Part shown: positions 1-11,745 of the stretch, piece after piece
Layout of the letters: each line of letters starts with the position of its first letter
Numbering within the stretch: position 1 is the first letter of the stretch
Assembly: GCA_964036045.1 (NCBI GenBank)
Contig: OZ038383.1
Coordinates: 12,168,430-12,232,429, forward strand
Direction of reading: 5' to 3'
Source: Eutreptiella sp. 'Long Island Sound 2002'
Taxonomy: Eukaryota; Euglenozoa; Euglenophyceae; Eutreptiales; Eutreptiaceae
DNA length: 64,000 bases
Notes under the pieces: generated by a model
What the model was told of the DNA's origin: nothing
Database searches by the model: none
Seen by the model: only the letters and a program-made list of their open reading frames with translations
Program-made: the position numbers and the translations under genes

Positions 1-3000
1 CTAAACAGAGAAAGAGTTACAGTTTGACGCCAAAGCTCGTTTGCTCAGACACCGGAACGATTCATGCATCCTCTAAGTTGGCAAACAAAGTATCCTCCGT
101 CTCCTCATTCTCTTTCGCATTCTCCTCTCCATCCTTCACCTCGTCATAGCAAACGGAAACTTGATTCTCTCTTGGTAGCTTTTAGTTGTAGCATGGGAGC
201 ATATTCTAACTTGGTAATTTTCTATAACCTCTGACGGGGGCTATCGCATGGTGCCCGCACGGCTCAATGTTTTTGGAATATTTACCGAGATTCTACCCCG
301 TTGAACAGCCCCCAGAGAACCACAACTAGGGTCCCAATTTTTGCACCCTGCAGCCCTTGTTGGCATACAAGAATGTTTATTTTGTATTCTGATGATTGTC
401 ACGGGTCCCAAAGTCCTTAGATCGGCACCTTGCAGCTCTTGCTAGATATCCAAATCTTCTAATTTTTGTCCCGATGCAGTTGGAAAAAAAATGTAAATGT
501 GCGTTGTTGTTTTGCAGCCCGCTGGTCCTTATTGTACTCTTTGTTGAAGCGCAAACGCTCAATCCCTTGAGCTGTAGTGCACAATTTTGAACCCCCTGCT
601 CTTTTTCTAGGATCCTTGGGTTTGTGGTGATCCTAGTTGCAGCGCAGAATCTTTTCAATGATAGCAGAAACCTCGGGAAGATGAGGATATATTGGGTGGC
701 ATTGCTTCCCAAAATTGAGGTATGCTGTTCTGAAATTTTTCTATGAAAACTTGGCGTTCCAAAAGTCCGGTTGCAACCATTTTAAGTTTTATCTAGTTGC
801 ACAGAGAGAAGGAAGTATTCCCTGGCCTGATGAGTGATAGCCTTCTCTTGCACAGTGAAAGGTTGTGTCCAAGTGGGAGGGGACGAGATGCATAGAGAGG
901 GGTTCATTTTCAGTGCAGTCTCCACCACACTCTTTCACAACCTTTGAGTGCCACGGCGTTGTATCGCACCCCCCTTTTGGGCGAAGAACCCCTCCACTCT
1001 TACCGTAGCACTCAGCCAACACAATTCACCGTTTGATAGAAAGAAAGAAAATTTTTGGAAACAGAAAATTTCAGAAAAAGGGCAACCAATGGTCAACCAA
1101 AAGCTGAATAGCTGTCTTGCATCCACAACAACCATGAAGAATGCAATTTTGTGGAAAAAAAATTCAGCCGTTCTGGATCTGGGTAATAGACAATACCCAA
1201 AATTGTGCACGGCGCGCGCACGGATCAAGCAATACCCCCTTGGTGCAAAATACCACTGACAACGATTTCAACGTCAGCAGATTCCACTCAGACGTGGCTG
1301 CTTCAACATCCAACAAAGTGCGCAGTCACATTGAACATATACTTCAGTCATAGGGTTTTAAACTGTTTTGCAATCAATTTACACATGTGCCCATCTCTCA
1401 CGCCAGGAGCAACCCCATATTCAAAACACGGCCACTGTGAACACATTGTAAAATTGAATTGAAATGAACTAAAAGCGAGGCATTTTGGAAACAGACCTTG
1501 GCACCCCCTTTTGGCGCCAAAATGGGGGGGGGGGGGGCTTGGGGCTTTTGCGCTACCAAGGTTGACTTTCAAGGGCAGGGTGTTGCAGCTCGGAAAAGCA
1601 GTTGTGTTCAAACTAGTCGGACTAGATGTATGTGCGGAAACCTAAAATGGCAAAAACAGATGTCCAAGAGGGGAAAAAGACCAAAGATCAAATGAAACAG
1701 CTAGAAGTCTATTGTGCACAGAGTGCCACCTACTTCCAAAACCTCTGGTAAAAACTCCCATTGGGCCCAATGGCCACATCAATGGTCTCTGGAATGCGTT
1801 GGGGGCCTATGTGCACCATGTGTCAGGCATAACAAGTGTTTGGGTGTCACACAACACCTGTTTCAGGTAAATTGTGCACTCCCTATAGGACATGTGAGTA
1901 TTTAACCAATTTGATGGTTCATTTGGCCACAAGCTGACGTAAAGCGGTCGAACTTTCCACTGAAAAAAAAAACTTGAACCCCCCCAAAAGAACCCTAGAG
2001 GCCATGAGACGGTGAATGCAACGTTGATGAAGTCCGGAATCTAAAAATTGTCAGAACTGATGTCCAAGCGTACCTGCGGTGGTCAAGTGGGCTGGGACCC
2101 GGCCTACACCACTATATGGGAAGGCTCTGATGGTCTGATGTCAGCCATACGTCATCTTTGCATTTTGCGGGGGAGAGCAACAAAGTGGGTGCCATTGGTG
2201 CATAAGGCCCTGCAGAGCCGAAGGATGGCACGTGACTAGGGATCTTTATCGAAAAAACACCAACATACTTGTAGTACAGAGATAGTACAAAAGTTCTAGA
2301 GGTCGTGAAAATAGTTAACAAGCACAGCTGCCAATCAAAGGCTGCAAGAACAAGGTTTCTGACACAACTTAGCACACCTGTGTGAATACAAATGGTGCAT
2401 AAGCTGCTTGGAAAAACCCAGGGCGCTGTACAGCAGATGCAAGCCTTCTGCTTTGTTCTGTTCTGGATATATAAATAATAATGGATATATAAATAAACAA
2501 ATTCATTTGCACGGAGCGCACTTGCCTGGGACTCATTGTCCATATATCTCCTGGTACCAAGATGGGTTGCAGTGCTCAAGGCATTTTTTGCACTGTGTAT
2601 CCCCGCGTTACCCCGGGGGATGGGGTGCTCAAGGCATTGCGGACAATCTTTATTTTTGTGGTGTTCAACAATGCATCTACTTGTGCAATGCCCACAATAT
2701 TGACCAGAAACCAGGGCAGCAGTGTACTCCAAGTTCTAGCTGTTGTGCACCTGGTCTTGCTGTACGCTCATTGATGCTATGCGCGTTGAAGGGTGTGCTG
2801 ACGAGGCCAGCTCTGCCTAACACTGCACACCGGCCTGGAACCCATTGATATCATTCCGCCCTTGGGCATCAGTACGATTCCGCCCCTGTGGCCATGGGGG
2901 GCGGTTCAGTTCAGTTTGGACCCTAACACCCACAGTATGACCAGGGGGTCCATGGGGGGTCAAAAAATTTGGGGGGTTTGGGGGCATTTTTGAATTTCCC

Positions 3001-4405
3001 GTTTCATTCTGAGCATTGACACAAGCGGGGAAAAATCTTCTTACACCCCCAATCAGAAATGAAAAACAGTAGGGTATTCCGGCAGACACCTAACTGAACC
3101 AGCAAAGGCGCCGCGGCAAGCAACAGTGTAAGACACAGGGCAACATCGACAACTGCAAATTGACGCATGGTTTTCATCCCATTGTTTGCGGTCCTTCCTC
3201 CCCTCCGTCCATCCATCTGCACACATACATACATGGCTACCCCTGCCTCCTCGGGGTCCCTGTAGTGGGGAGAAGTCAATATAGCTGCATAACCCTGGGC
3301 CAAGGTGGGGGGGGGGGGGATGAAAATTTTGAAATCACCATTTCAAATTGGAGCATTTTGGGTACAAACACATTGGGTGGAACCAACTCTCTGACCCTTT
3401 TCCCGACGACAAAAATTTTTTTCTGGGGGCCGTTGGCGCCCAAATTGGTTGTTCCCTATTGCCACAGATTGGTGTGGGTTAAGGGGTCCAGAGGGGGGAG
3501 GTCCACAACGGGCACACAGAACAGTCAGTCCGAGCCAGCGGTACACTCCACGGGTGAATGGCGGTTGTGGCGGCCACGACACGAACATGATTCTGCCCCT
3601 GTGGCAGCGTACAATGTTGAAGCACGGCTGTGAGCTTGGTGTCACCTTCGGGCAAGCGGGCGGTGGGCAGATGTGACCATCGCACGCTGGCTCTGACCCC
3701 AGTGCTACCAGTCCGCCCTCGGGCGTCCACACTGTTGCACCCCCGTGGGCACCGGAGTATTCCGCCCTGCGGCACCGCACGACGGAACGACCCTCCCTGA
3801 CCCACCGCCCCTCAGGCTCTGGGGGGCTGGTCAGCCCATCTCCCTGGGGGGGTGCGACCTAATTAAAAAACAGACAAATGCAAACCAGAGGTAATGCACT
3901 CCACAGTCAGGCATAAGTGCATCTTTATTCTCTATGCCAAACCTGGTTGAACCTCAAGACACACACTGTGTCTGAAACAGAAAACAGAACATCATGTCTG
4001 ACTACATTAGTCAGACGATCACAGTCAGTAGTCTCCCTGGGGGGGGGGGGTCTGCTGGGGTGTGCACATGCAACAAAATTTGGCCCCCGACGGTCGGGAC
4101 CAATTTGGTAGCCGGGGGCCCCCATTGGGGGTGACGTACTGGTCCCAAGAGAATCCAGTGCCACCTCCGTGTCCATGGTCTGGCCTTCGGCGCGCAGTGC
4201 ACAGGGGGGACAGGGGGCATCTTGAAGCACCCAATGCCACAGTAGTTTCTGACAAGGCCCCTGCTTGCCGCCCCTGGCACGCAGTCCATTACTGCAGATT
4301 GCAGGGCCCAGGCAGATGCGTCCTTCCGCACCATCAGCGGCTTTGGGCTGTGGGCTGCGCAACACAGGGCCCAGGGCTGTTCAATTTACGGGGCAGTTTG
4401 CGGGC
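1..4405. other. non-coding region with dispersed repeats
   Basis: No reading frame here has a recognisable domain or a coding-like composition; frames up to 206 codons occur on both strands but overlap one another. Visible structure includes G runs near 1524-1538, 3306-3319 and 4028-4038, two members of a dispersed repeat (about 2940-3050 and 3310-3450) and a short copy of the GGCTAC...CCCCTGCC repeat near 3231-3282. Two segments near 1641-1670 and 2041-2070 resemble each other and may be the remains of an old duplication about 400 bp apart. Confidence 0.5.
3924..3929 (-). promoter_or_regulatory. possible poly(A) signal AATAAA of the 4.4-8.1 kb gene
   Basis: AATAAA reads on the minus strand about 480 bp beyond the stop codon at 4406. 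It is the only canonical hexamer I noticed close downstream. Whether this organism uses AATAAA is unknown, so this is a weak call. Confidence 0.2.
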
Positions 4406-7400
4406 CTACGGTGCGGTTTTCACAATGTTTGTCCCCCTCCACTTCCACTTCGCATCCCTTCGGGCCTCAAACGCGACCGGGTCCCCCTTCGACAACGTCG
4501 GGTACCCGGATCGGACCGTGGGATCGATGATGTCGGAGTGATGCGCGAAGTATTTCAGACCGCCGTCATCCCGCACAAACCCGTACCCGGACCGGGCGTT
4601 GTACTCAGTGCAGTGCCCCGTGCGCAGCTCATTGCGCTCCGTCAGCGGCCGGTTCTCACGGCGGGTGCGCTCCACCGCCCGCGCCTGCTCGCTCGCATCG
4701 TAGCGCTGCACCCGCGCATTGTCACTGTCGGCCACGAACAGAGCGCCATCGTCCGCCACCTGCACGGTCATGGGTTGCCCCAGTTGCCCCGCCGCACTGC
4801 CGGGCTCGCCCCCGGCGATGGTCTCAGCCACCGGGACCTGCGGTTCCGCAGAAGAATCCGGAGTCTGAGCCGACAACACAAATCTCTGCACGCGGTAGCC
4901 CAAGGAATCCGCCACCACGAGGCAGTCCTCCTCGTCAGAGACCCACAGGCCCAGGGGGTGATAGAGTTGGGCCGTGCCCCCCCCGGCTCCTTGCCCCCCC
5001 GCCACGACCTGCCCCGCGTCCCCGTCCGGCCTCCACCGCATGACTCTGTTGTTCGCCTCGTCGGCCACGTAGATCACCCCCGTGCCTGTGACCTGCAGGC
5101 CCCCAGGGCACGCCAGCTGGTCCAGGCCCCGCCCAAACCCCCGGCCCCCGGCCACCACACGCCCCTGCGACGCCCCCGGCGGCCACAGCACCACGCGGTG
5201 GTTGCCCCGGTCCGACACGTAGACCTCGCCCCCCGCGAGCACGTGCACGTCCACGGGCTGGTCCAGCTGCCACAGCTCCGGCCCCGCCCCGTGCCCCCCG
5301 GCCACCGTCACCACGCGCCCGTCCGGCCCCCACCGCTGCACCCGGGCGTTGTTGCGGTCCACGACGAACACGCCCCCGTGCGCGTCCACGAAGAGCCGCC
5401 AGGGCCGGCTCAGCTGCTCGGGCCGCCGGCCCTTCCCGTTGCCCCCGGCCACCACCGCCGCGCCCCCCTCCGGGCCCTCGAGCGACACGAGCTTCACCGA
5501 GTCGGACTTGTGGTCCGACACGTACAATCCGTTGCCCCGCACACAAAGCCCCGCCGGCCCACTCCCGGGCTCACTGAACACCGTGAATCGGTCGGCGGCG
5601 CCTCTCGTTCGCCCCTGCCGGCCTCTGCCCGGGCCCCCCGACTCGGCCCCCCGCGGGGCATCTCCCCCCGCGGATTGGGGGGTCTGCCTCGCGGGGCTGC
5701 GAGGCCGCTTGGCACTGTCGGGGCGGCGCCGCTCCCGTGCGGGGCTGCCCCCGGGCCGCGCGCCTTGGGACGACGGGCGGTCCCGTGATGGACGTCTCCC
5801 CGACCCGGTGTCGTAGTAGTCGGCGTCCCGAGAGTTATCGGGCACCGATGGGATTTGTTGCAGCCACTTGCAGTACGAGGGCTCGATCCCCATCTGCTCA
5901 GCCCCTTTGCGGATCAGGTTGATGTACCTGCGACCAAAACGGGGACGATCTGCAGAACTCTCCCAGTGCCAGGAAACCGCGGAGAACACTCGAGGCCCCT
6001 TGAAGGCCATACGCCACACTATCGTATACTGTGCCCATCCGCACACTACACGTTGCCCTTGACACTCTGCTACACACTGCACGCTCTGCGCATTGCACCA
6101 CGCACTCTGGGCACGACTGGGGAGGGGAAAATCAGGAACGAAAATGGGAATGGTGAATTTGGTGCGGAGAAAATTTGGCACCAGTTCTTAAATACCCCTG
6201 AAAATTTGGGTACAACTTCCCAGATTGTGGTACAGGAACCAGCATAGACTGCGAATGGTGGTTGTTATTTCCGATGGGCCTTCGGTTGGTTGCTGTTAAT
6301 TTCTTACAGCTTCTAGATGCTTGCTTGGATGGTTGCTCTTCTTTCCTGGAGGCTGTTGGGCACCATGGGCATATGCATGCCAAGAGAGCTAAATGCAATA
6401 CCACGGCATGATTTTGGCACACTGTTGTTGTGCCAAATTGTGCCATTCCAAATTTCGCTTCCTCCTACTCCTCCCCTCCCCGGACCACACGATGTCCAGC
6501 GTGAAATTTCTGAACAGAGGTGCATTTCTTTTCCGGCCGTTCAGGCCCAAGGCCATGGGACACAGCGCAGTACCCACAAGGACTCATGCAGACCAAGGCG
6601 GTCCAGCAGGACCCAGCAGGGCACACATCCACACATCCGTCTCAACAAGACACTAGCATGACAATAGAAGGGGCGGCAACCCCTCAGCAAATCGTGAATC
6701 AGGGGATCTTTGGGGGGAAACAGGCCATGAAACTGTTCCGTGCCTTTCCGAACGGTGCATGCCCTCAGACCACACAGGAAAGCGTAAGAAGGAACTCCCC
6801 CTTGATTTTGACAAATCTGTGAAAAAAGAGGGGCATGCAGCCCAATCCCTGACATCCGCCGTGCCAAAGCCAAGACACTGTCAAATGCAGACTAGAGGAC
6901 ATTGGCCATCGATTCACATCCTCATCATCAAACTTGAGAGGGAGCCTCTGCTCTGGCCGCGTGGAATGTCGGAAGCAACGGATGCTGCAGAGTGGGTGGG
7001 GTCTGCGGCCAAACTCAATCAAGTGTCGAACCAAAGAAGGGCGGTGCCTCATTTGGTGCTGAACGCAGGTGTCCTCCACCGCCGAGTGAAAAAAAATGAA
7101 ATCCCCAAAGAAAATCACACAAATTGAGGACTTTTGAATTTTGGCGGTTGTTCTGTGTTGTTGGTTGCTGTCCGATCCCTTTGGGGGGGAGGATCAAGAT
7201 TGCCGTGTACCGTGTGCCATAACACTGCTCGTTTTGGGGGGTGCCTTCAACATGATGTCCATTCTGCCGGTTACGGGGTCCCAGAGAGCCATCCGTTTGA
7301 TTTGTATATCCCTCTCGATCCATCAATGTGACCCTGTTCGTGTGTTCGCTGGTTGAGAACTGGAGCACAGCGATTCATCTGCATGTGCTTTGCCTCTTGA

Positions 7401-8104
7401 TCATCATCGCCAGTAGGCCTTCCGCGCTGCGGTACCGATGTAAACCGGGCGTGCATTCCTCCGGAGGCGCCCCCCCCTCCTCCCTGCTACTCAGTGGCTC
7501 AGCCGTCCTAAGCATTCCCTGCCTACGGCCAACCCCCTGGGGGAGGGCAGCACCTGGCGGTGGGCAGCAGTCCTCGCTTCACAGTTTCGTGCCGGCCATT
7601 CGTAATGAATGCCAAGGCCGTCACCGCACGCCCATCGTAGGCCCGCACGACCACCTCCTTCGCGTCGTACTGGTGCTCCATTCCGGCCAGAACCCCAAAG
7701 TCTTCGTGCGTGAGCTTGAGCAGTATGCCGTGCACCTCCGCCGGTTGCGGGACGGACGGCGACAGGCTCCGGGGGGCGTCCGCCGCGGCCACCTCCTCAA
7801 TGTTGCCAAACCCCCCGCGGTGGTTGAACAGCAGCCGCCAGCCGGGCACTTTGCCGCACACGGCCTCCGCGGGCCTAATCCCTCGCTTCTCCTGGAGCTT
7901 CCAGGGGTTGATGTTGGCCCCGAACCCGAAATTCCAGACGTAGCCTCCGCCGACGTCTGCAGCGCTCCGACTGACCACTTTCAGGGCCCGGTCGGCAGCG
8001 GCCCGACGAGCGGCTTGCGAATTCATCCCTGAGAACGGGACGAGGGAGGGGACCGTGCGAGGGGACGGAGGGTGCATCTGGACGCGGCAGTCCCCTCCCA
8101 CCAT
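4406..8104 (-). CDS. GGCT-like / NHL-repeat / cold-shock-domain fusion protein (2 exons)
   Basis: Exon 1 is 8104-7554 and exon 2 is 5927-4406. The donor CCAG|GTGC and acceptor GCAG|GTAC both split one Arg codon (phase 2), and the join rebuilds the helix TARYINLIRKGAEQMG typical of gamma-glutamylcyclotransferases. The product is about 690 residues from the first ATG (8104), which lies 45 bases after an in-frame stop; ATGs at 8077 and 8026 are alternatives. Residues ~55-210 are GGCT-like: FGFGAN replaces the family's YGSN loop, and Glu143 in GMEHQ is the likely catalytic acid. Residues ~213-296 form an Arg/Pro/Ser/Gly-rich linker. Residues ~298-594 carry six NHL repeats (YVSDRGNHRV, VVDRNNARVQRW), with FTVF before repeat 1 able to close a six-bladed propeller. 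Residues ~619-689 are a cold-shock domain with RNP1-like GYGFV and RNP2-like YFAHHSDI. GGCT enzymes release 5-oxoproline from gamma-glutamyl peptides; cold-shock and some NHL domains bind RNA. There is no signal peptide or membrane segment, so it is probably cytosolic or nuclear. Exons are much more GC-rich than the flanks. Two adjacent genes are possible but less likely given the exact phase match. Confidence 0.78.
5928..7553 (-). other. intron of the GGCT-NHL-CSD gene (1,626 bp)
   Basis: The intron starts with GT at 7553-7552 and ends with AG at 5929-5928. Reading through without splicing would end exon 1 at a stop near 7523, and would give exon 2 an unrelated N-terminal extension. The intron has lower GC content than its exons and no convincing internal gene. 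Other splice choices within it cannot be excluded. Confidence 0.7.
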
Positions 8105-8204
8105 CCAATGCTCCGGGCCTCGAGAAATGTATCGAATCCGCTCCCCTCCTCATCAGTCTCCCAGGGCTTGCAGCGAAGCCATGGCAGGCACGTCACGGAA
8201 TGGC

Positions 8205-8270
8205 ATGCAGCGGCATGTCCTGTCGTGTAGTGTCGCGTCGCGGCATGTCATCGCATGGGCATGTCTGTGG
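8205..8270 (-). promoter_or_regulatory. three GACATGCC motifs upstream of the fusion gene
   Basis: On the minus strand GACATGCC occurs at 8212-8219, 8242-8249 and 8258-8265, roughly 110-160 bp upstream of the first ATG. The surrounding stretch is rich in GCATG-type words. This could be a promoter element cluster or a decayed short repeat; there is no other support for a regulatory role. Confidence 0.2.
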
Positions 8271-8309
8271 TCCTCAGTTTTTTTGACTTGACCACCATCG
8301 CGCGGAGGC

Positions 8310-8326
8310 GGGGGGGGGGGGGGGGG
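8310..8326 (+). repeat. G homopolymer, 17 nt
   Basis: An uninterrupted G17 run lies about 200 bp upstream of the fusion gene's first ATG. It is one of the longest of many G or C runs in the window. Confidence 0.9.
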
Positions 8327-11320
8327 AACGCGCTACAATTTGTCAGCCAGTTTGTCGGCCCTCACAAGAGAGACCACCACGCCCTCGAAAGCGGCTGAAA
8401 ATGCTGACATGTGCCGTCACAGGCCTGGGACGCTGGGGGAAGTAGGGCGGTGCGGACACAACCAGTGGACTGTCATGACTGACAAACCTGACAAACCCAG
8501 CGCATACCTGAGGCTGCCATCAGCACAACTCGTGGACTCTGTCCCTGGCAGCGGCGGCTAAGAATGAGCGTAGTACTGACGATGGCGCCGCAAACCGCAA
8601 GAACAGCCCCCCAGACGCCAACCTGCGAAGCAGCAGTGACACAGTGCCTCAAGCAGAGGATCCCAATTCAAAGAACCTCAAATAATGGCAAGTTCAAAGA
8701 ATGGAAGAGGCATATCATACATCACTGGCAAGGCCAGGGTCGCACAGGCTGTCTCCCTGTCTCCCACTACTGACAGAAAAGGCTGCAGCACAGGTCGCAC
8801 CAAACCACGGCCCTTGAAATTCTCTGCCTGCTGTGCCCAAACCTCATCCCTCAACATTTTGTGGGCACAACAGTGATCCTCCGTATAGAGGTACAACAAG
8901 GCTTCGGATGCCCCACTGCATGTTGATGCCTAGGGGCACTCAAAAAAAGGGATGGGGAAGAGGGGAAACCAAAGCGAAATCAAGCGGTGGACTGCCGCAC
9001 GCACCTTGTTCACAGCAGTACCGGGAAGTCAGGACCCAAGGGAACACGGTGAGTGCAGTGGGCAGCTTCGGATGCATACCACCGACAGTGGCCCTGGGAG
9101 TGGCAGGATTCCAGTGGAACATTGGCACACAGCAAATGTGGCAAAGAGTTGGCGTGATGAGGAATAGGGAGCATTGTTCTTGGATCTTAGTACCTGCACC
9201 TCCTGCTCCTTCCATGCCTGAAGGCCCATGTGTGCCCCAATCCACAAGGCAAATGGGCCAAAACGCCGTGTATCCTGTGCCATCTTCACGGTGGCACGGG
9301 CGCCTTACAGAAAAAGGGATTGCCGCCGGCATGATACCACAAGCACTCTTATGCCATGGCATATGCCCAGATGTCTCGTTACAACTCAAATGCCTTTCGC
9401 TTTCTTGGTCTCTTGCCCCCTCATCTGTATCTCACTCTGCCCTGTCTGTGAGCACAGGTATGCACACCACAGCCGCTTGGTGCTGCGTTTGTTATACGCA
9501 TACTCTGTGTGGAGCAGAAGGAGGGCGGGTACATGCCTGGGCTTTGTATTGGTCACCCACACCCTGCACTGGGGTGCTCGGACTTTCACTTTTTGGGGAG
9601 AGGTTCATTAGAGCCCCCTGGCTGGGAGCCCCCCCCCCCCCCCCCACACACACGCACAAAGGACTTCAATGACAGGACCCCCCAAACCAACCCATGAACA
9701 TCCTGGGTTTCAATGGAGGAGGGGGTGGGGAGAAGTGGGGAAGGGCGGGGGGATCGGAAGGCCATAAAGCAACGGATACAGAGCTCGCATATACCCCCAT
9801 GTCACAGGCATATGGTCATCGCCACAACTCTCTCTGTGGAATTGTTTTGCCTTGCTGCACCGCAGCACCAACCAGACGCGGCAGGGTTTTGAAAGGAAAG
9901 CGGGACACTTACGTGGGGTCAGGGTAGGGCTAGGTCAAACTCTGACCTGAACCCTAACCCTAGACCTGAGGCTACTTTGGTAGCAAGGGTAACTGCATAC
10001 CTATGCACATGCCATGGTGAGAACCATGCATTGTACATTCTAGCAACATGTGGTGAACATGCATGCATCACCCTTTTTACGTAGACCAAAATTGACAAAA
10101 TTCTCCTTCTGGCACGCTTGGTGCCAATGGAAATAACGGACCCTGTTATTGGAGTCCTTTTCCTTTTCCAACCCCAGGCCCCATTTTGGGGGGGCTCCCA
10201 TGAGACCCTCCCGCCTTAAAGCGAAAGCAAAAGTCCGACTTCCCTGGGTGTGGAACAACCACATACCTGCCCGGCAAGTGTTGCAGAGAGCGGTCGGTTG
10301 TGTTGCTGAAATCGCACCTGAGTGTAGGACAATGATTTACAGCTATTTGGTGCTGAACTCCAAGGGGGTTTCTTGGAAAAGGGAAAACATCCTGGAAATC
10401 CGGGGGAGGGTAAAAAATGCAAAATGAACTTTCCAAAAAATGCAGTGCAAAGAAGCGCAACAAAATGCAATTCCCAAAAAATAATGCAGTGGCAACACAC
10501 TGCGCAACATTTTGGGCCAAAGCTAGAATCTGACACTTCTGGCATCACCCTCCATCCTCCTCCATTTCATTTTCTGGAGGCTGGGTCAAAGCTTGTGGCT
10601 GTGTGCCATTGAGAACCATTGATTGAGAACCATGTTTTGCATGTTTTGCATTTTTTTTCTGCTTTTTGCATTTTCTTGTGTTAAGCAGTGTTTGCAGGTT
10701 TGCCATCTTTTGCATGCGTTGCATTTGCTTACACCCATGGTCTCTGAGTACGTCAACATGCTGTCACATCCTGCGTTGTATTGATTCCAGGACACAGGTA
10801 CTCTCCTCTTTTTCATGGTTCTCACCACCAAATGCAAAAAAGAGCATTTGCCCCCCCCCCCCCATTAAAACCCCCTCAATACTAGAATTCAAAAAGGGGA
10901 GGGGGTGGGGGAGATGCGACAGAATGGAATGGGAGTGTGTCCAACACCATATTGATATGCATTGAAGCGTCACGCCTGCGTGAGACAGGCAACTGACCTA
11001 TCAGCTCATCGCAAGCTGCCTTGCACTAGACCCAGAGCCAAGAATGCACATTGAAACCTTCACGCACACACACACTCTTGTAGTATACAATACAGTACAA
11101 TGCAAACCAGTGGGTGCACACTTGGAGTATTTGCCAGAGCTATCTTCAGATCCTGCAGCGCAAACTGCAGCGCAGACCAGGACCAGACACTAACACACGC
11201 AACACACAGCAACACAGACAAGATACATTCAGCGACTGGTGCTCGGGGCTCACTGCAACCTGGGTTCAACCAAGTCATCCCTCTCCATCAGCGAGCACCT
11301 TGGTGTGACGTCTCACGAAG

Positions 11321-11347
11321 ACACACACACACACACACACACACACA
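11321..11347 (+). repeat. (AC)n microsatellite
   Basis: About 13.5 perfect AC dinucleotides. Confidence 0.95.
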
Positions 11348-11711
11348 GTCACTGCCAGCGGCATGCAAAACAGACCAAACAATTCACTATCAGTGACTGT
11401 TGCTCTGGGCCCATTGCAAGTTGCAAATCATCCTTCGTCATCAGCGAGCATTTTGGTGTGACTCCTCACTCACATAGGGGCAAGCTGCTGCACCAAGGGT
11501 TTCATATAATATGTAGTGGTAGATAAATAGACAATGGAGGTACTTGAAACATACTGTAACCAACATGCAACCCTCCCAAAAAATTTACTCACACACATAC
11601 ATTTCCACACATACATGCAGTCATGGACAGTTCAACCAGCAACAGGTAGCGGTTGGTGCCAGCAATCCTTTAGTTTACTAGTCCAGGTACTGTGGCCCAT
11701 GTACAAACATG

Positions 11712-11712
<1 letters not shown>

Positions 11713-11744
<32 letters not shown>
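11713..11744 (+). repeat. (CA)16 microsatellite
   Basis: Sixteen perfect CA dinucleotides. Confidence 0.95.

Positions 11745-11745
<1 letters not shown>

Noticed and set aside
4265-5788. 507-codon plus-strand frame over the NHL region
   Set aside because: It is the antisense shadow of the GC-rich NHL/cold-shock exon, Pro/Arg/His-rich without a domain.
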